A stretch of DNA of 64,000 bases from Microbacterium kunmingense (lineage in GTDB: Bacteria; Actinomycetota; Actinomycetes; Actinomycetales; Microbacteriaceae). How positions within the stretch are numbered: the first letter of the stretch is position 1; the number at the start of each line of letters is the position of its first letter. Positions 49,218 to 57,983 of the stretch are shown here, piece by piece. The notes under the pieces are model-generated. The model searched no databases. It was given only the letters and a program-made list of their open reading frames with translations, and was not told the DNA's origin. The position numbers and the translations under genes were made by a program. The stretch lies in assembly GCF_023155745.1 (NCBI RefSeq), contig NZ_JAKNUS010000001.1:186001-250000 (forward strand). The letters run 5' to 3'.

Positions 49218-51625
49218 TCGGCCGCTCCGTTGCCGGGAGCGGGATGCTGAGGGGTGCGGTAGTCGGTGGTCCGCAGCCGGAAGGGGCGGAAGAGGCGCGC
49301 GGCGATCGCCGCGGCATCCGCCACCGACAGCTCCTGGCCGTGTTCGACGCCCGCCGCGGGCTTGACCCGCCCGTCCAGGAGCGTCCCGCCGAGGTCGTCG
49401 CCGCCGGCGCCGAGGAGCACGGCGGCGTCCGCACGTCCGACCCGCGTCCACGGGATCTGGATGTGCGGGATGCTCCCCGACAGCAGCAGACGCGACACCG
49501 CGACCATCGCGCGGTGCTCGTCGATCGCGGCGCGGCCCGCGACGAGCGGCACACCGCCCGCGGGTCCCGGAAGGGGGATGGGGACGAACTCGGTGAAGCC
49601 GCCGCCGGCCTCCTGCAGATGCCGGAGCCGGCGGAGGTGCGCGACCCGCTCGGCGGCGGTCTCGACGTGGCCGTAGAAGAGCACGGAGGTGGAGCGGAAG
49701 CCGGCCCGGTGGGCGGCGGTGATGCCCTCCTCCCACCGGTCGATCTCGAGGTCGCCCGGTGCGACGGCGACGCGGACGCGCTCGCTCAGCACCTTCACAC
49801 CCGTGCCGGGCACGGTGTCGACCCCCGCCTCGCGGAGGGCCTGCAGCGCGCCGGTGAGACCGAGGCCGCCGCGATCGGCGAGGTCCCAGACGTCCTGCGG
49901 GCGGTAGGCGTGCAGGTGCAGCGTCGGGGCCGCCGCGCGCGCTGCCCGCGCGATGGCGAGGTAAGCGCGCGGGTCCTCTCCGGCGGGGAGGCGCCCCTGG
50001 ATGCACAGCTCCGTGGCGCCGAGCAGCGCCGCGTCGGCGGCGATCTCGGCGACGTCGTCGAGGTCGAACGTGTCGGGTCCCTCGGCTCCCGCGGCGCGGA
50101 AGCCCGTCGAGGTGAGGTTGCGGTTCACCACCAGGCTCACCGCCTCGCCGACGGTGTACCGGCGCACATCGTCGGCCGTCGCCGTGAGTGCGTCGAGATC
50201 GGAGCCGGTCGCCGCCAGCAGGCGCTCCCACTCGGCGTCGTCCACGGCGAGCGGGTCGGCGGCGGCCCGCTCGAGCAGGACGCCCAGATCGCGGCCGCCG
50301 CCCGCAGGGGAGAGGCGCAGTTCGGTGCGGGGCGGGCGAGCGGATGCCGCGTGCGGCGACGTCTCGGGCTTGGCCAGGCCCGTCGCCGGGTCGGCGAGGA
50401 GCGCCACCGCATCGTGGAGGCCCGGGTCAATCCACTCCGTTCTGGCGGTGACGTACTCGGGCTGGGCGGTCAGGCGCTCGGCGAGGGTGAAGCCGAACTC
50501 GGCCGTGCGCGCCGCGAGCTCGTCGATCTGCGGCCACGGCCGCTCGGGGTTGACGTGGTCGGCGGTGAGCGGCGAGACCCCGCCCCAGTCGTCGGCGCCG
50601 GCGCGGACGAGGAGCTCGAGTTCGCGCGGGTCGGAGAGGTTCGGCGGCACCTGAACCCGGGCGCGGGGCCCCAGGACCAGCCTCGCCGTGGCGACCGCCG
50701 CGAGGTACTCGCGCATCGTGGCGTCGGGGGCGCCCTGCATCGCCGTCCGGGGCTTGGCCCGAAAGTTCTGCACGATCACCTCCTGCACATGCCCGAGTCG
50801 CCGACCCCCCGGGCCGTCGACGCGATGCGCCTCGTCGGCCGCGCGGATCGCGACGAGCGACTCGGCGCGGTCGCGGATCGTCTCGCCGATCCCCACGAGG
50901 ATCCCCGTCGTGAACGGCACGCGTGCGCGACCGGCATCCTCGATCACCGCCAGGCGGACGGCGGGGTCCTTGTCGGGCGAGCCGTAGTGCACCTGGCCGG
51001 GCTCGGCGAAGAGCCGACGCGAGGTCGTCTCGAGCATCATCCCCATCGAGGGGGCGGTGGGCCGCAGCTGTTCGAGCTCGCTCAGCGTCATCACGCCGGG
51101 GTTCAGGTGGGCGAGCATCCCCGTCTCGGCGGTAATGAGGCGGGCGATGTGGCCGACGTAGTCCAGCGTCGAGGCGAAGCCGTGCTCATCGAGCCACGCG
51201 CGGGCCTCGGGCCACCGATCCTCGGGGCGGTCGCCGAGGGTCAGGAGCGCCTCCTTGCAGCCCATCGCCTGACCTTGGCGCACGACGGCGAGCACCTGTT
51301 CGGGCGACATGAAGGCCGGCTTGTGCTTCTTCTTCAGCTGCAGCGGGGTGTCCACGAACACGCAGTAGTGGCAGCGGTCACGACACAGCGTCGTCAGCGG
51401 AACGAACACCTTCCGCGAATACGTGAGGATCCGGCCGCGTCCGGCGGCGTCGAGACCGGCCGTCCGCACCGCGGCGGCGAGCTCCAGCATCCGCTCGAAA
51501 TCCGCGCCGTCCGCCTGGAGCAGGATCTCGGCGTCGTCGACGTCCAGTCGCGCGCCGGACTCCGCTCGCGCGAGGACGTCGCGGGCGGAGAGATGGGAGG
51601 TGCGGACCGGATCGAGCAGGGTCAC
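49214..51625 (-). CDS. fbiC: FO synthase FbiC (CofG-CofH fusion), CofH half lacking its radical-SAM cysteines
   Basis: This 803-aa fusion makes the deazaflavin FO of F420. The CofG half has the radical-SAM motif C81-x3-C85-x2-C88 (TLCRDRCHYC), HYGSPDKDP and VVIQNFRAK-like VIVQNFRAKPRT. The CofH half keeps LLGATELCIQGRLP, DTVPGTGVKVLSERVR and GGFTEFVPIPLPG. At its expected cluster motif it reads VNRNLTSTGFRAAG (500-513), with no cysteine. A normal CofH has a CxxxCxxC there. GTG 51625 has AAGACT 6 nt upstream; an upstream start is possible. It heads the operon. Confidence 0.9.
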   Translation of the reverse strand: MTLLDPVRTSHLSARDVLARAESGARLDVDDAEILLQADGADFERMLELAAAVRTAGLDAAGRGRILTYSRKVFVPLTTLCRDRCHYCVFVDTPLQLKKKHKPAFMSPEQVLAVVRQGQAMGCKEALLTLGDRPEDRWPEARAWLDEHGFASTLDYVGHIARLITAETGMLAHLNPGVMTLSELEQLRPTAPSMGMMLETTSRRLFAEPGQVHYGSPDKDPAVRLAVIEDAGRARVPFTTGILVGIGETIRDRAESLVAIRAADEAHRVDGPGGRRLGHVQEVIVQNFRAKPRTAMQGAPDATMREYLAAVATARLVLGPRARVQVPPNLSDPRELELLVRAGADDWGGVSPLTADHVNPERPWPQIDELAARTAEFGFTLAERLTAQPEYVTARTEWIDPGLHDAVALLADPATGLAKPETSPHAASARPPRTELRLSPAGGGRDLGVLLERAAADPLAVDDAEWERLLAATGSDLDALTATADDVRRYTVGEAVSLVVNRNLTSTGFRAAGAEGPDTFDLDDVAEIAADAALLGATELCIQGRLPAGEDPRAYLAIARAARAAAPTLHLHAYRPQDVWDLADRGGLGLTGALQALREAGVDTVPGTGVKVLSERVRVAVAPGDLEIDRWEEGITAAHRAGFRSTSVLFYGHVETAAERVAHLRRLRHLQEAGGGFTEFVPIPLPGPAGGVPLVAGRAAIDEHRAMVAVSRLLLSGSIPHIQIPWTRVGRADAAVLLGAGGDDLGGTLLDGRVKPAAGVEHGQELSVADAAAIAARLFRPFRLRTTDYRTPQHPAPGNGAAE

Positions 51626-51631
51626 GCTCCC

Positions 51632-51637
51632 AGTCTT
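51632..51637 (-). promoter_or_regulatory. -10 box (leaderless) of the F420 operon
   Basis: AAGACT on the minus strand ends 6 nt before the preferred GTG start of fbiC at 51625. This placement supports that start over upstream alternatives. Confidence 0.4.
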
Positions 51638-51718
51638 GCACCGTCGCCCGACAGCCGGGCGCGGCGATCGTTGCGGCTCTGTGAGCAAAAGCGTTCTCGA
51701 GCGCCCGCCGGGCGCTGG

Positions 51719-51724
51719 CAGACT
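51719..51724 (+). promoter_or_regulatory. -10-like box of the 159-aa gene
   Basis: CAGACT ends 6 nt before the ATG at 51731. It is one base off TANNNT. Confidence 0.3.
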
Positions 51725-51730
51725 AGTCGC

Positions 51731-52210
51731 ATGGTGACCCTGCTGCTCGACTCGACGCGGCTCGAGGTCGCGCTGTCGGTCACCGAGCGCGCGCTGTCAT
51801 TCCGGAAGGGGAATGTGCTGATCGAGCGGTCGGCGATCACCAAGGTGCAGTTGACGGATGACCCCTGGACGTGGCTCCGCGGCGCCGCGAGCCCCGGCAC
51901 GTTCGTGCCCGGGATGGTCGCGATGGGGACCTTCAAGATCGCCGACGGCGCCGATTTCGCGATCGTCCGGCGACGACGGCCCGGTGTCGTCATCGACCTC
52001 GACGGGCACCCCGAGTACGCGCGCGTGATCCTCACCACGCGCCACGGCGTCGCCCTCGCCCAGGCCCTGCGCCTCGACACCGACGCGACCCCCACCGACG
52101 TCGTCGACATCATCGCCGCCACCGGGCCGATGGAGACGATCGCGCCGCCGATGAAGAAGAAGCCGCGCCGGCGGCCGTCGCCCTCTCCGGCGCCCGCGCC
52201 CGCTCCCTGA
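51731..52210 (+). CDS. Hypothetical protein, possible PH-like domain with basic tail
   Basis: This 159-aa protein has a beta-rich first 115 residues (LLLDSTRLEVALSVTERALS, VLIERSAITKVQLTDD, FAIVRRRRPGVVIDLDGHPE), as in bacterial PH-like folds. The C terminus has a Lys/Arg-Pro tail (KKKPRRRPSPSPAPAPAP). It has no signal peptide. No family is assigned with certainty. The gene diverges from fbiC, with about 105 bp between the starts. Confidence 0.6.
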   Translation: MVTLLLDSTRLEVALSVTERALSFRKGNVLIERSAITKVQLTDDPWTWLRGAASPGTFVPGMVAMGTFKIADGADFAIVRRRRPGVVIDLDGHPEYARVILTTRHGVALAQALRLDTDATPTDVVDIIAATGPMETIAPPMKKKPRRRPSPSPAPAPAP

Positions 52211-52234
52211 CGGGCTCGGGGTGCGAGTGGCTGT

Positions 52235-52271
52235 GCCTGATGGACCGGATGCGCCCTGATGGACCGGATGC
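52235..52271 (+). repeat. 18-bp direct repeat between convergent genes
   Basis: CCTGATGGACCGGATGCG occurs at 52235-52252 and again at 52254-52271 with a 1-nt spacer. It lies in the 64-bp gap between convergent stops, with no coding sense. Confidence 0.55.
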
Positions 52272-52274
52272 GGG

Positions 52275-53096
52275 TCAGGTGACGTCGCGGCGCCAGCTGA
52301 CGAGGTGCCCGAGCACGACGAGCACAACGGCGTAGCCGACCAGCACGAGGCCGCCCGCCCACCAGGCGAGGGGCTCGGCGCCGCCGGCGCCCGAGGTGGC
52401 GGTGAGGATGCTCTCCCCGACGAGGGCGTCGCTCGCGGCGCCGGGGAGGAAGCGCAGTGCATCGCCGAGGCCCTCGACGAAGGACGCGGCGAGGCGCGCG
52501 ATCGGCTCGAGGAACAGGGTGAAGACGAGCACCCCGACGATGGCGCCCACCTGGTTGCGGACCAGCGCACCCACGCCGATGCCGACCCACACCCACACCA
52601 CGAACGCGACGAGCATCCGTCCGATCAGGGCCCAGGTGTCACCCGAGGTGAGGTCGGTGTCGAGGCCGTAGCCGGCGAGGAAGGCCGCCGACGGGCCCAC
52701 CGCGGCGATCACGCCGAGCGCCCCGAACAGCAGGCCGACGACGAGCCCGACGACGAGCTTCGCCCCGAGGACGAGGCCGCGGCGCGGGGTGGCGAGGAAT
52801 GTGGAGGTGAGCGTCTTGTGGCGGAATTCGCTCGTCACCATCAGCGTGCCGATGAGGAGGGGGAAGACGTAGCCCACCGCGGTGGCGGTGCTGTAGAGGA
52901 GAGCGGGGATCCCTTCCGCCGGCGCCGGCGGCGCGCCCTCGCCGCCGAGCGCCCCGGTCGAGGCGGCGGAGAAGACGAAGGCCAGGGCGGCGGCGTTCAG
53001 CCCGATGTAGCCCACGAGGACGATGGCGAGCACCCACCAGATCGACGTGGTGAACAGCTTCGTGCTCTCGGAGCGGCTGGCGGCGATCAGGCTCAT
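52275..53096 (-). CDS. ABC-2-type transporter permease
   Basis: This 273-aa protein has six hydrophobic segments and an N-terminal SRSESTKLFTTSIWWVLAI, typical of ABC-2 permeases. TSEFRHKTLTSTFLATPRRG is the conserved cytoplasmic loop. It pairs with the ATPase upstream (ATGA overlap) to form an exporter of unknown substrate, often a drug or antimicrobial peptide. The last helix ends in a short HLVSWRRDVT tail. Confidence 0.85.
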   Translation of the reverse strand: MSLIAASRSESTKLFTTSIWWVLAIVLVGYIGLNAAALAFVFSAASTGALGGEGAPPAPAEGIPALLYSTATAVGYVFPLLIGTLMVTSEFRHKTLTSTFLATPRRGLVLGAKLVVGLVVGLLFGALGVIAAVGPSAAFLAGYGLDTDLTSGDTWALIGRMLVAFVVWVWVGIGVGALVRNQVGAIVGVLVFTLFLEPIARLAASFVEGLGDALRFLPGAASDALVGESILTATSGAGGAEPLAWWAGGLVLVGYAVVLVVLGHLVSWRRDVT

Positions 53097-54319
53097 CGCG
53101 CACCTCCCTCATCGCTCGAACGGTCGCTGTCTCCGCGGTCGTCGCCCGCGCGGTCGTCTTCGGGGCGGATGACGTCGATCACCCCGGTGCTCGCCACGGA
53201 GAACGAACGATCGGCCGCGGGGGCCGGTTCGCCCACGGGATCCGGGGGCGTCACGCGATCCACCGCGGTGCCGGGCGGTGGGCCCGCCTCAGGCTCCGGC
53301 TGGAGCTCCGCCTGAGGCTCCGGCTCCGGCTCCGGCGCCGGCTCTGGCTCCGGTGCCGGCTCGGACTCCGGGGCGGGCGACGTCACGGCGTCAGCGGCTG
53401 TCGGCCCCGCGGCGCTGGGGTGCGTGCGCACGCCGTTGACGAGTTCGAGGAACACCTCCTCGAACGCCGGGCCCTTCCGCTGCAGCGACGAGAGGGCGAC
53501 GCCCGCCTCGGCGGCGACCCGGCCGATCTCCTCGGTCGAGTGCCCGCGGACGGTGAGGCCGGTGCGCAGCACCTCCCCCTCGATCCCCGCCGCCGCCATC
53601 GCCGCCACGAGCGCCGCGCGGTCGGGGGCGTCGACGACGGTGGCGAACTCGGCCGGATCGGCGAGATCGGCGATCTCGCCCTGGAAGACCAGGCGCCCTC
53701 GCGAGATGATCAGCAGCGCGTCCACGGTCTGAGCCACCTCCGCGAGGAGGTGCGACGAGACGAACACCGTCCGGCCCTCGGCGGCCAGCTGACGCAGGAA
53801 CCCGCGCATCCACTTGATGCCCTCGGGGTCGAGACCGTTGGAGGGCTCGTCGAGCACGAGCACGCCGGGGTCGCCGAGCAGGGCGTAGGCGAGCCCCAGG
53901 CGCTGGCGCATGCCGAGGGAGAATCCGCCGATGCGCCGGCCCGCGACATCCGCCAGTCCCACCAGGCCCAGCACCTCGTCCACGCGCGAGTCGGGAAGAG
54001 ACGCCGCCTGCGCGTACACCTTCAGATGGTTCGCGGCGCTGCGCCCCGGGTGGTAGCTGGAGGCCTCGAGCACCGCGCCGACGGTCTGCAGCGGATGGCG
54101 CAGCTGCGCGTAGCGCTCGCCGCCGATGAGTGCGGCGCCGGCATCGGGGCGCACGAGACCCAGCAGCATCCGGAGTGTGGTGGTCTTGCCGGCGCCGTTC
54201 GGGCCGAGGAAGCCGGTGACGACGCCCGGCTCGACCCGCGCCGTGAACCCGTCCACCGCCGCGACGGCGCCGAACCTCTTGGTCACCCCGGAGAAGTCCA
54301 GCACGTGTCCGTCGGGCAT
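53093..54319 (-). CDS. ABC transporter ATP-binding protein with acidic Pro/Glu tail
   Basis: This 408-aa ATPase has Walker A GPNGAGKTT (about 40-48), signature FSLGMRQRLGLAYAL, Walker B VLVLDEPSNGLDP and the switch SSHLLAEVAQ. The domain closes near residue 300. The last 100 residues are a low-complexity Pro/Glu/Ala tail (EPEPAPEPEPEPQAELQPEP) ending in an Asp/Ser/Arg-rich segment. Such tails are uncommon and could be a flexible spacer. It drives the neighbouring ABC-2 permease. Confidence 0.88.
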   Translation of the reverse strand: MPDGHVLDFSGVTKRFGAVAAVDGFTARVEPGVVTGFLGPNGAGKTTTLRMLLGLVRPDAGAALIGGERYAQLRHPLQTVGAVLEASSYHPGRSAANHLKVYAQAASLPDSRVDEVLGLVGLADVAGRRIGGFSLGMRQRLGLAYALLGDPGVLVLDEPSNGLDPEGIKWMRGFLRQLAAEGRTVFVSSHLLAEVAQTVDALLIISRGRLVFQGEIADLADPAEFATVVDAPDRAALVAAMAAAGIEGEVLRTGLTVRGHSTEEIGRVAAEAGVALSSLQRKGPAFEEVFLELVNGVRTHPSAAGPTAADAVTSPAPESEPAPEPEPAPEPEPEPQAELQPEPEAGPPPGTAVDRVTPPDPVGEPAPAADRSFSVASTGVIDVIRPEDDRAGDDRGDSDRSSDEGGAR

Positions 54320-54399
54320 GCCGAAGTCCCCTCGTCATGGAAAGCCTTCCCCCCATCTTGGCCGATCACCCCTTTCCGGGCGAAAAGGCCCGCGGCCGG

Positions 54400-54405
54400 T
54401 AACGT
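54400..54405 (+). promoter_or_regulatory. -10 box (leaderless) of the HIBYL-CoA hydrolase operon
   Basis: TAACGT ends 6 nt before the GTG start at 54412. Confidence 0.5.
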
Positions 54406-54411
54406 GGCACT

Positions 54412-55473
54412 GTGACCGACACCGACCGTTCTCACGTGCTCACCCGCGTCGCGAACGGGCTCGGCCGCCTCACGCTGAACCGCCCACGAGCCATCAACGC
54501 GCTCGACCTCGGCATGATCCACGACCTGCACGCGGCCCTGGACGCCTGGGAGCGGCATCCGGGGGTGGACCTCATCGTCCTCGACGGCGAGGGGGAGCGC
54601 GGGTTCTGCGCCGGCGGTGATGTCCGGGGCCTGCGTGAGCAGATCCTGGGTGGAGATCCGGATGCCGCGGGCGTGTTCTTCCGCGCCGAGTACGCGCTGA
54701 ACGCGCGGATCGCCGAGTATCCCAAACCGATCGTCGCCCTCGCCGACGGCGCCACGATGGGCGGCGGCATCGGCCTGGCCGGGCACGCGGCGGTGCGCGT
54801 CGTGACCGAGCGGTCGCGGCTCGCGATGCCCGAGACCCGGATCGGATTCACCCCGGATGTCGGGGGCTCCTGGCTCCTCGCCCGGGCGCCCGGGCGTCTC
54901 GGCGAATACCTCGCGCTCACCGGGCGCACGATGGACGCCGCCGACGCCCTCTACGCCGGCTTCGCCGATCACCTCGTCGTCGCCGACAACCTCGACGCGC
55001 TCCGCGAGGCGCTGCAGAATCGCGCCGATCCCGCCAGCCCCACCGAGATCGTGCTGCTCTTCGACGACACCGCCGGGGCGCCCTCGCTCGCGGCCGCTCG
55101 GCCGTGGATCGACGACGCCTTCGCCGCCGACACCGTCGTCCAGATCGTCGAGCGCCTGCGCGCCCGGCCCGAGTCCGAGGCGGCTGCGACCGCCGACACG
55201 CTGGCGGAGCTCTCGCCCACCGCGCTCGCCGTGACGCTCGAAGCGGTGCGCCGCGCCCGCGCGCTCCCCGACCTTCGCTCCGCCCTCGCGCAGGAGTACG
55301 GCCTGGTGCTGTGGTTCGCCGCGACGCAGCCCGACCTGGTGGAGGGGATCCGCGCGCAGCTGGTCGACAAAGACCGCTCGCCGCGGTGGAACCCCGCGCG
55401 GCTCGGCGACGTGTCGCCCGAGACCGTCGCCGACGCCTTCGCCTTCTCGCCGTCCCGGCCGCTCTGGGGGTGA
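54412..55473 (+). CDS. 3-hydroxyisobutyryl-CoA hydrolase (enoyl-CoA hydratase family)
   Basis: This 353-aa protein has crotonase fold marks: LTLNRPRAINALDLGMI, GFCAGGDVRGL and the oxyanion ADGATMGGGIGLAGHA. The MPETRIGFTPDVGGSWLL segment and an extended C terminus separate HIBYL-CoA hydrolases from plain hydratases. It releases 3-hydroxyisobutyrate in valine breakdown. It is coupled to the LssY-like gene by GTGA. A methylmalonate-semialdehyde dehydrogenase for the same pathway lies 6 kb away. Confidence 0.85.
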   Translation: MTDTDRSHVLTRVANGLGRLTLNRPRAINALDLGMIHDLHAALDAWERHPGVDLIVLDGEGERGFCAGGDVRGLREQILGGDPDAAGVFFRAEYALNARIAEYPKPIVALADGATMGGGIGLAGHAAVRVVTERSRLAMPETRIGFTPDVGGSWLLARAPGRLGEYLALTGRTMDAADALYAGFADHLVVADNLDALREALQNRADPASPTEIVLLFDDTAGAPSLAAARPWIDDAFAADTVVQIVERLRARPESEAAATADTLAELSPTALAVTLEAVRRARALPDLRSALAQEYGLVLWFAATQPDLVEGIRAQLVDKDRSPRWNPARLGDVSPETVADAFAFSPSRPLWG

Positions 55474-56348
55474 CCACGATGTCGCCGAGGTCGGAGCGTG
55501 CGCGGCGTCGCCGCATCTCGCGCGGGGCGGCGGTCGACTGGTTCTTCTTCGTCTTCGCGGGTCTCGCCGCCATCTGGCTGGCCTACCTCAGCCTCACCGA
55601 GTCGTTCCGGGTCGGCTGGTGGGGGATCCTCGTCGCCATCGCCTTCTGGGTGCTGCTGGCCTACCTCGTACTTCCGCGCCTGCACCGCATCCTCACGACG
55701 ATCTACGTGCCCGACTACTTCATCGGCCGCACGCGCACGAGCGACGGACTGCTCGGCGACCCCGTGAACCTCGCGTTCATCGGCGAGGCGGAGCAGATCA
55801 AAGCCGCCCTGCGCGCGGCCCGCTGGACCGAGGCCGATCCGGTCACGCTCGCCTCGTCGTGGCGCATCGTCACCTCGACGCTCAGCCGTCGCAGCTACGG
55901 CGAGGCGCCGGTGAGCCCGCTGTTCCTGTTCGGACGCCAGCAGGACTTCGCCTTCCAGCAGGAGGTCGACGGCAACCCGGCCAAGCGTCACCACGTGCGG
56001 TTCTGGCGCTGCCCCGACGACTGGCTGCTGCCCGGCGGCTACCGTGTCGACTGGCTCGCCGCCGGCACCTTCGACACCGCCGTGGGATTGTCGCTGTTCA
56101 CCCTGCAGATCACCCACCGCATCGACGCGGACACCGACATCGAGCGCGACCACATCGTCCGCTCGCTGCGGGAGGGGGCGCCGGAGATCACCGTGAACGT
56201 CATCGCCGACTTCTCCACCGGCTACCACTCGAGAAACGGCGGCGGCGACAGCATCCGGACCGATGGCGACCTCCCGGTGGTCGACGTGCGCGCGGTGCGG
56301 GTGCCGCCCGTCGAGGCGCCGCGGAGTGCGGGGGAGGTGAGCGCATGA
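55470..56348 (+). CDS. LssY C-terminal domain membrane protein
   Basis: This 292-aa protein has two N-terminal membrane helices (WFFFVFAGLAAIWLAYLSL, WGILVAIAFWVLLAYLVLP). The LssY_C region follows: GDPVNLAFIGEAEQIKAAL, APVSPLFLFGRQQDFAFQQ and VRFWRCPD. LssY_C proteins are envelope-associated with unknown activity. GTG overlaps the hydrolase stop and the gene overlaps the next one by ATGA, so three genes are co-transcribed. Confidence 0.75.
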   Translation: MTTMSPRSERARRRRISRGAAVDWFFFVFAGLAAIWLAYLSLTESFRVGWWGILVAIAFWVLLAYLVLPRLHRILTTIYVPDYFIGRTRTSDGLLGDPVNLAFIGEAEQIKAALRAARWTEADPVTLASSWRIVTSTLSRRSYGEAPVSPLFLFGRQQDFAFQQEVDGNPAKRHHVRFWRCPDDWLLPGGYRVDWLAAGTFDTAVGLSLFTLQITHRIDADTDIERDHIVRSLREGAPEITVNVIADFSTGYHSRNGGGDSIRTDGDLPVVDVRAVRVPPVEAPRSAGEVSA

Positions 56349-56869
56349 GGCAGGACGACCACCCCAAGAAGCGGGTCGCCTTCGAGCCGGCCGAGCGTCT
56401 GCTCCAGCCCACCGGCTACGACCCCGACATGAAGCGTCCGCCCACGATCATCGCGGGCACCCTGCTCGTCCTCCTCGGCGTGCTCGCCGGGGCCGCGTGG
56501 GTCGTCGCCTCCTCCGGCGTCTGGCCCGAGTGGGTGGGAGAGGTCGCCGCGATCGTCGGCGGCGACGGGGGAGACGTACCCGACCGCGTCGAGCAGAGCA
56601 CCTTCATCGTCTTCGCGGCATTCAGTGCTGTGTTCCTCGCGGCCGAGGCGACGATGGCGCTGCTGGTCTTCCTCGGGGTGAACTGGGCGCGGGTGCTCGT
56701 CATGGTCTTCGCGGCGCTGACGATCTCGGCGGCGTTCGTGCGGTGGTGGGCCGAGGGTCAGCAGATCGAGATCACAACCACCTTCGTCTCGCTCGGCATC
56801 GACATCCTCATCCTGCTCGCGCTGTCGAGCCGGAGCGCCGCGGCCTACGCCCGGCGGAAGGAGCGCTGA
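56345..56869 (+). CDS. Integral membrane protein, unknown
   Basis: This 174-aa protein has a roughly 30-aa basic cytoplasmic N terminus and four hydrophobic segments (PPTIIAGTLLVLLGVLAG, STFIVFAAFSAVFLAAEA, WARVLVMVFAALTISAAF, LGIDILILLALSSRSAA). It is translationally coupled to the LssY-like gene. No family is recognised. Its role may relate to that partner at the membrane. Confidence 0.7.
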   Translation: MRQDDHPKKRVAFEPAERLLQPTGYDPDMKRPPTIIAGTLLVLLGVLAGAAWVVASSGVWPEWVGEVAAIVGGDGGDVPDRVEQSTFIVFAAFSAVFLAAEATMALLVFLGVNWARVLVMVFAALTISAAFVRWWAEGQQIEITTTFVSLGIDILILLALSSRSAAAYARRKER

Positions 56870-56888
56870 GTCGGGCCGGCGCGGCCGG

Positions 56889-57959
56889 TCAGGCGCCGGC
56901 GGTGAGCCGCGACAGCTCCGCGACGAACGCGTCGACGTCGTCCTCCGTGGTGTCGAAGGAGCACATCCAGCGCACCTCACGGCGCGCGGCGTCCCAGTCG
57001 TAGAACCGGAACCTCGCGCGCAGCTGATCGGCGACCCCCTCGGGGAGGATCGCGAAGACGCCGTTGGCCTGCGTCGGCTGGGTGAACTCCACTCCCGAGA
57101 TCGAGCCGTCGGCCAGGCCCGCCTCGACACCGGCACGCAGGCGCTGGGCCATCGCGTTGGCGTGGCGGGCGTTTCGCAGCCACAGGTCGCCCTCGAGGAG
57201 GGCGACCAGCTGCGCCGAGACGAAGCGCATCTTGCTCGCCAGCTGCATGTTGAGCTTGCGAAGGTAGGTCAGCCCCGTCGACGCTGCGGGGTCGAGCACG
57301 ACGATCGCCTCGCCGAGCATCGCGCCGTTCTTGGTGCCGCCGAAGCTCACCACGTCGACGCCGACGTCGCGGGTGAACGCCCGCACCGGCAGGTCGAGCG
57401 CGGCCGCCGCGTTGGCGATCCGCGCCCCGTCCAGGTGCAGCCGCATCCCGAGCGGGTGGATGTGATCGGCGATCGCCCGGATCTCCTCGGGGCTGTACAG
57501 GGTGCCGAGCTCGGTGGACTGCGTGATCGAGACGACGAGCGGCTGGGCACGGTGCTCATCGCCCCAGCCCCACGCCTCCCGATCGATCAGCTCGGGCGTG
57601 AGCTTGCCGTCCTCGGTGGGAACCGTGAGGAGCTTGATGCCCGCCACGCGCTCAGGAGCCCCGCCCTCGTCGACATTGATGTGCGCGTTGGATGCGGCGA
57701 TCACGGCGCCCCAGCGCGGGAGCATCGACTGCAGCCCGACGACGTTGGCGCCGGTGCCGTTGAACACCGGGAAGGCCTCGACCCCCTCGCCGAAATGCGC
57801 CGCGAAGACCTCCTGGAGGCGTTGGGTGTACACGTCTTCGCCGTAGGAGATCTGGTGGCCCTCGTTGGCGGCGATGATGGCCGCGAGCACCTCGGGGTGG
57901 ATGCCGGAGTAGTTGTCCGAGGCGAAGCCGCGCACGGCGGTGTCGTGGATGGTCGTCAC
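56889..57959 (-). CDS. Low-specificity L-threonine aldolase
   Basis: This 356-aa PLP enzyme cleaves threonine or allo-threonine to glycine and acetaldehyde. The DNYSGIHPEVLAAI opening, LHLDGARIANA, SFGGTKNGAMLGEAIV with the PLP lysine, and the SKMRFVSAQL element are characteristic. The GTG at 57959 is preferred to a TTG at 57968. It starts at the family-typical TTIHDTAVRGFASD and has TAGGCT 8 nt upstream. It is likely read after the SDR gene, 24 nt upstream. Confidence 0.88.
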   Translation of the reverse strand: MTTIHDTAVRGFASDNYSGIHPEVLAAIIAANEGHQISYGEDVYTQRLQEVFAAHFGEGVEAFPVFNGTGANVVGLQSMLPRWGAVIAASNAHINVDEGGAPERVAGIKLLTVPTEDGKLTPELIDREAWGWGDEHRAQPLVVSITQSTELGTLYSPEEIRAIADHIHPLGMRLHLDGARIANAAAALDLPVRAFTRDVGVDVVSFGGTKNGAMLGEAIVVLDPAASTGLTYLRKLNMQLASKMRFVSAQLVALLEGDLWLRNARHANAMAQRLRAGVEAGLADGSISGVEFTQPTQANGVFAILPEGVADQLRARFRFYDWDAARREVRWMCSFDTTEDDVDAFVAELSRLTAGA

Positions 57960-57983
57960 GTCGAACAAGCCTAGGTGTACGGA

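Noticed and set aside
56874..56886. GGCCG-GCG-CGGCC hairpin between convergent stops as a terminator
   Set aside because: The stem is only 5 bp, with no U-tract, in a very GC-rich gap. Such short dyads arise often by chance.
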